In this document: piece by piece, positions 5,365 through 5,997 of the stretch
How positions within the stretch are numbered: the first letter of the stretch is position 1
How the letters are laid out: each line of letters starts with the position of its first letter
Assembly: GCA_900768735.1 (NCBI GenBank)
Contig: CAAGDZ010000075.1
Span: 1 to 5,997, forward strand
DNA length: 5,997 nt
Direction: 5' to 3'
Source of the DNA: Oscillospiraceae bacterium
GTDB taxonomy: Bacteria > Bacillota > Clostridia > Oscillospirales > Ruminococcaceae
Translations under genes and position numbers: made by a program
The notes under the pieces: generated by a model
The model's input: only the letters and a program-made list of their open reading frames with translations
What the model was told of the DNA's origin: nothing
The model's database searches: none

Positions 5365-5997
5365 CTATCTTGAATCACGCTCTGCCCGCTTTCGCAGATA
5401 AACCGCATAATGTTCCAAAGCCTTGCAGATGTATTCCTCCGTCTGGCTTATAGAAACGCTTTTCGGAATCAGCTTCCGCACCCTGTCCCCGCTAAGTACG
5501 ATTCTTTCACGCTGGTTTGGCTTTTGCTCGGACATAATCGCAGAAATAGCTTCCGGTGTGAGCTTTCCTTCATCAAACATCTTTCGCATACGTATTGTTT
5601 GGTCGTGGGACGGGGTGCAGTCATTCAGACTGATTTCGTCTGCCAGGTCATGCTGGCAGTCCTCGTCAAGAAAAGAAATCTCAACAGCAGGCCGCATTTT
5701 CATTGTGCCTTCGTCCACAAGATCAAGCAGTTCGGGGATAAGATTGGTCAGGCGAATATATCTTCGGATTTGTTCTCGGCTTTCGCCAACTTCATTTGCT
5801 AAAATCTCATTTGTTCGTTGACGTTCAAAATCAGACACCACTGGTGTCGCATTACCTTTTTTCGGTCTGCCTGCTTGCCTGTTCATCGCATCCAAACGCA
5901 TTTTGTATGCAAATGCTTTTTCCGATGGAAGTATCTGTGACCTTTGAAAATTGCTTTCCACCATTAAGATGGTCGCTTCATCTCTCGTCAGGTCAAC
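5365..5997 (-). CDS. ParB/RepB/Spo0J-like partition protein (5' end outside window)
   Basis: The C-terminal 210 residues are visible. The frame is open to the right edge (VDLTRDEATILMVESNFQRS), so the ATG at 5964 is internal. The conserved block DEATILMVESNFQRSQILPS followed by EKAFAYKMR is the end of the ParB N-terminal domain as seen in plasmid- and ICE-borne Firmicutes ParB-like proteins. The nucleotide-binding part lies off-window. A central helix-turn-helix follows (about visible residues 62-86, ILANEVGESREQIRRYIRL) with the KorB-type continuation LIPELLDLVDEGTMKMRPAV, which in this family contacts parS-like DNA. The C-terminal region is charged and probably helical, ending ERDSR and TAG at 5365. 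Its usual partner ParA is not in view. No convincing terminator follows. It may belong to an integrated plasmid or conjugative element extending to the right. Confidence 0.85.
   Translation of the reverse strand, partial: VDLTRDEATILMVESNFQRSQILPSEKAFAYKMRLDAMNRQAGRPKKGNATPVVSDFERQRTNEILANEVGESREQIRRYIRLTNLIPELLDLVDEGTMKMRPAVEISFLDEDCQHDLADEISLNDCTPSHDQTIRMRKMFDEGKLTPEAISAIMSEQKPNQRERIVLSGDRVRKLIPKSVSISQTEEYICKALEHYAVYLRKRAERDSR

Noticed and set aside
5410..5821. Two forward open frames opposite the ParB-like gene.
   Set aside because: They are shadows of a well-conserved ParB coding sequence and have no plausible start signals.

Overview
The window looks like an accessory stretch of a gut-type Clostridia chromosome. 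A Ruminococcaceae/Oscillospiraceae relative is my best guess from the protein style: WG-repeat surface protein with an NPxTG-type anchor, Ser/Thr-rich lipoproteins, AGGAGG ribosome sites and sigma-A type promoters. No rRNA, tRNA or CRISPR array is visible. The species call is inference.

Layout, left to right. Positions 1-1224 (+) hold the C-terminal part of a WG-repeat, cell-wall-anchored protein that enters from the left edge. Positions 1266-1364 hold two truncated signal-peptide starts facing each other, fused at a palindromic GCAGCTGC. An AT-rich divergent intergenic region follows (1365-1729). Positions 1730-2413 (+) carry a secreted metzincin-type zinc protease gene broken by a -1 shift at an A6 tract and by a second frame break that looks like an internal deletion. 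Six bases later comes an intact lipoprotein gene of unknown function (2420-3406, +). Positions about 3589-4096 (-) are a secreted-protein gene, probably related to cysteine-type cell-wall hydrolases. It is split by a 181-bp MITE-like element (3725-3905), and its 3' end is decayed. A rho-independent terminator (4116-4149, -) ends the next gene, a CAP-domain lipoprotein (4173-5123, -) interrupted by an amber codon at codon 33. That gene has a near-consensus promoter. A spacer with tandem AGATAG repeats follows, and a ParB/Spo0J-like gene (5365-5997, -) runs off the right edge.

The most interesting structure is the element at 3725-3905. It has 10-bp terminal inverted repeats (9/10 match), an apparent TAA target duplication and a third, internal copy of the terminal repeat. 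Its interior is almost entirely paired: two consecutive three-hairpin 'cloverleaves'. Removing it with one TAA joins the two halves of the host gene in frame (...GTLY + QPGSFG...), so the host sequence itself supports the element ends.

The shared theme is export. At least seven of the eight genes or gene remnants encode signal peptides, lipoproteins or wall anchors, and at least five of them are broken, each by a different type of lesion. The region therefore reads as a decaying, or possibly switchable, bank of surface proteins next to a plasmid/ICE-type partition gene.
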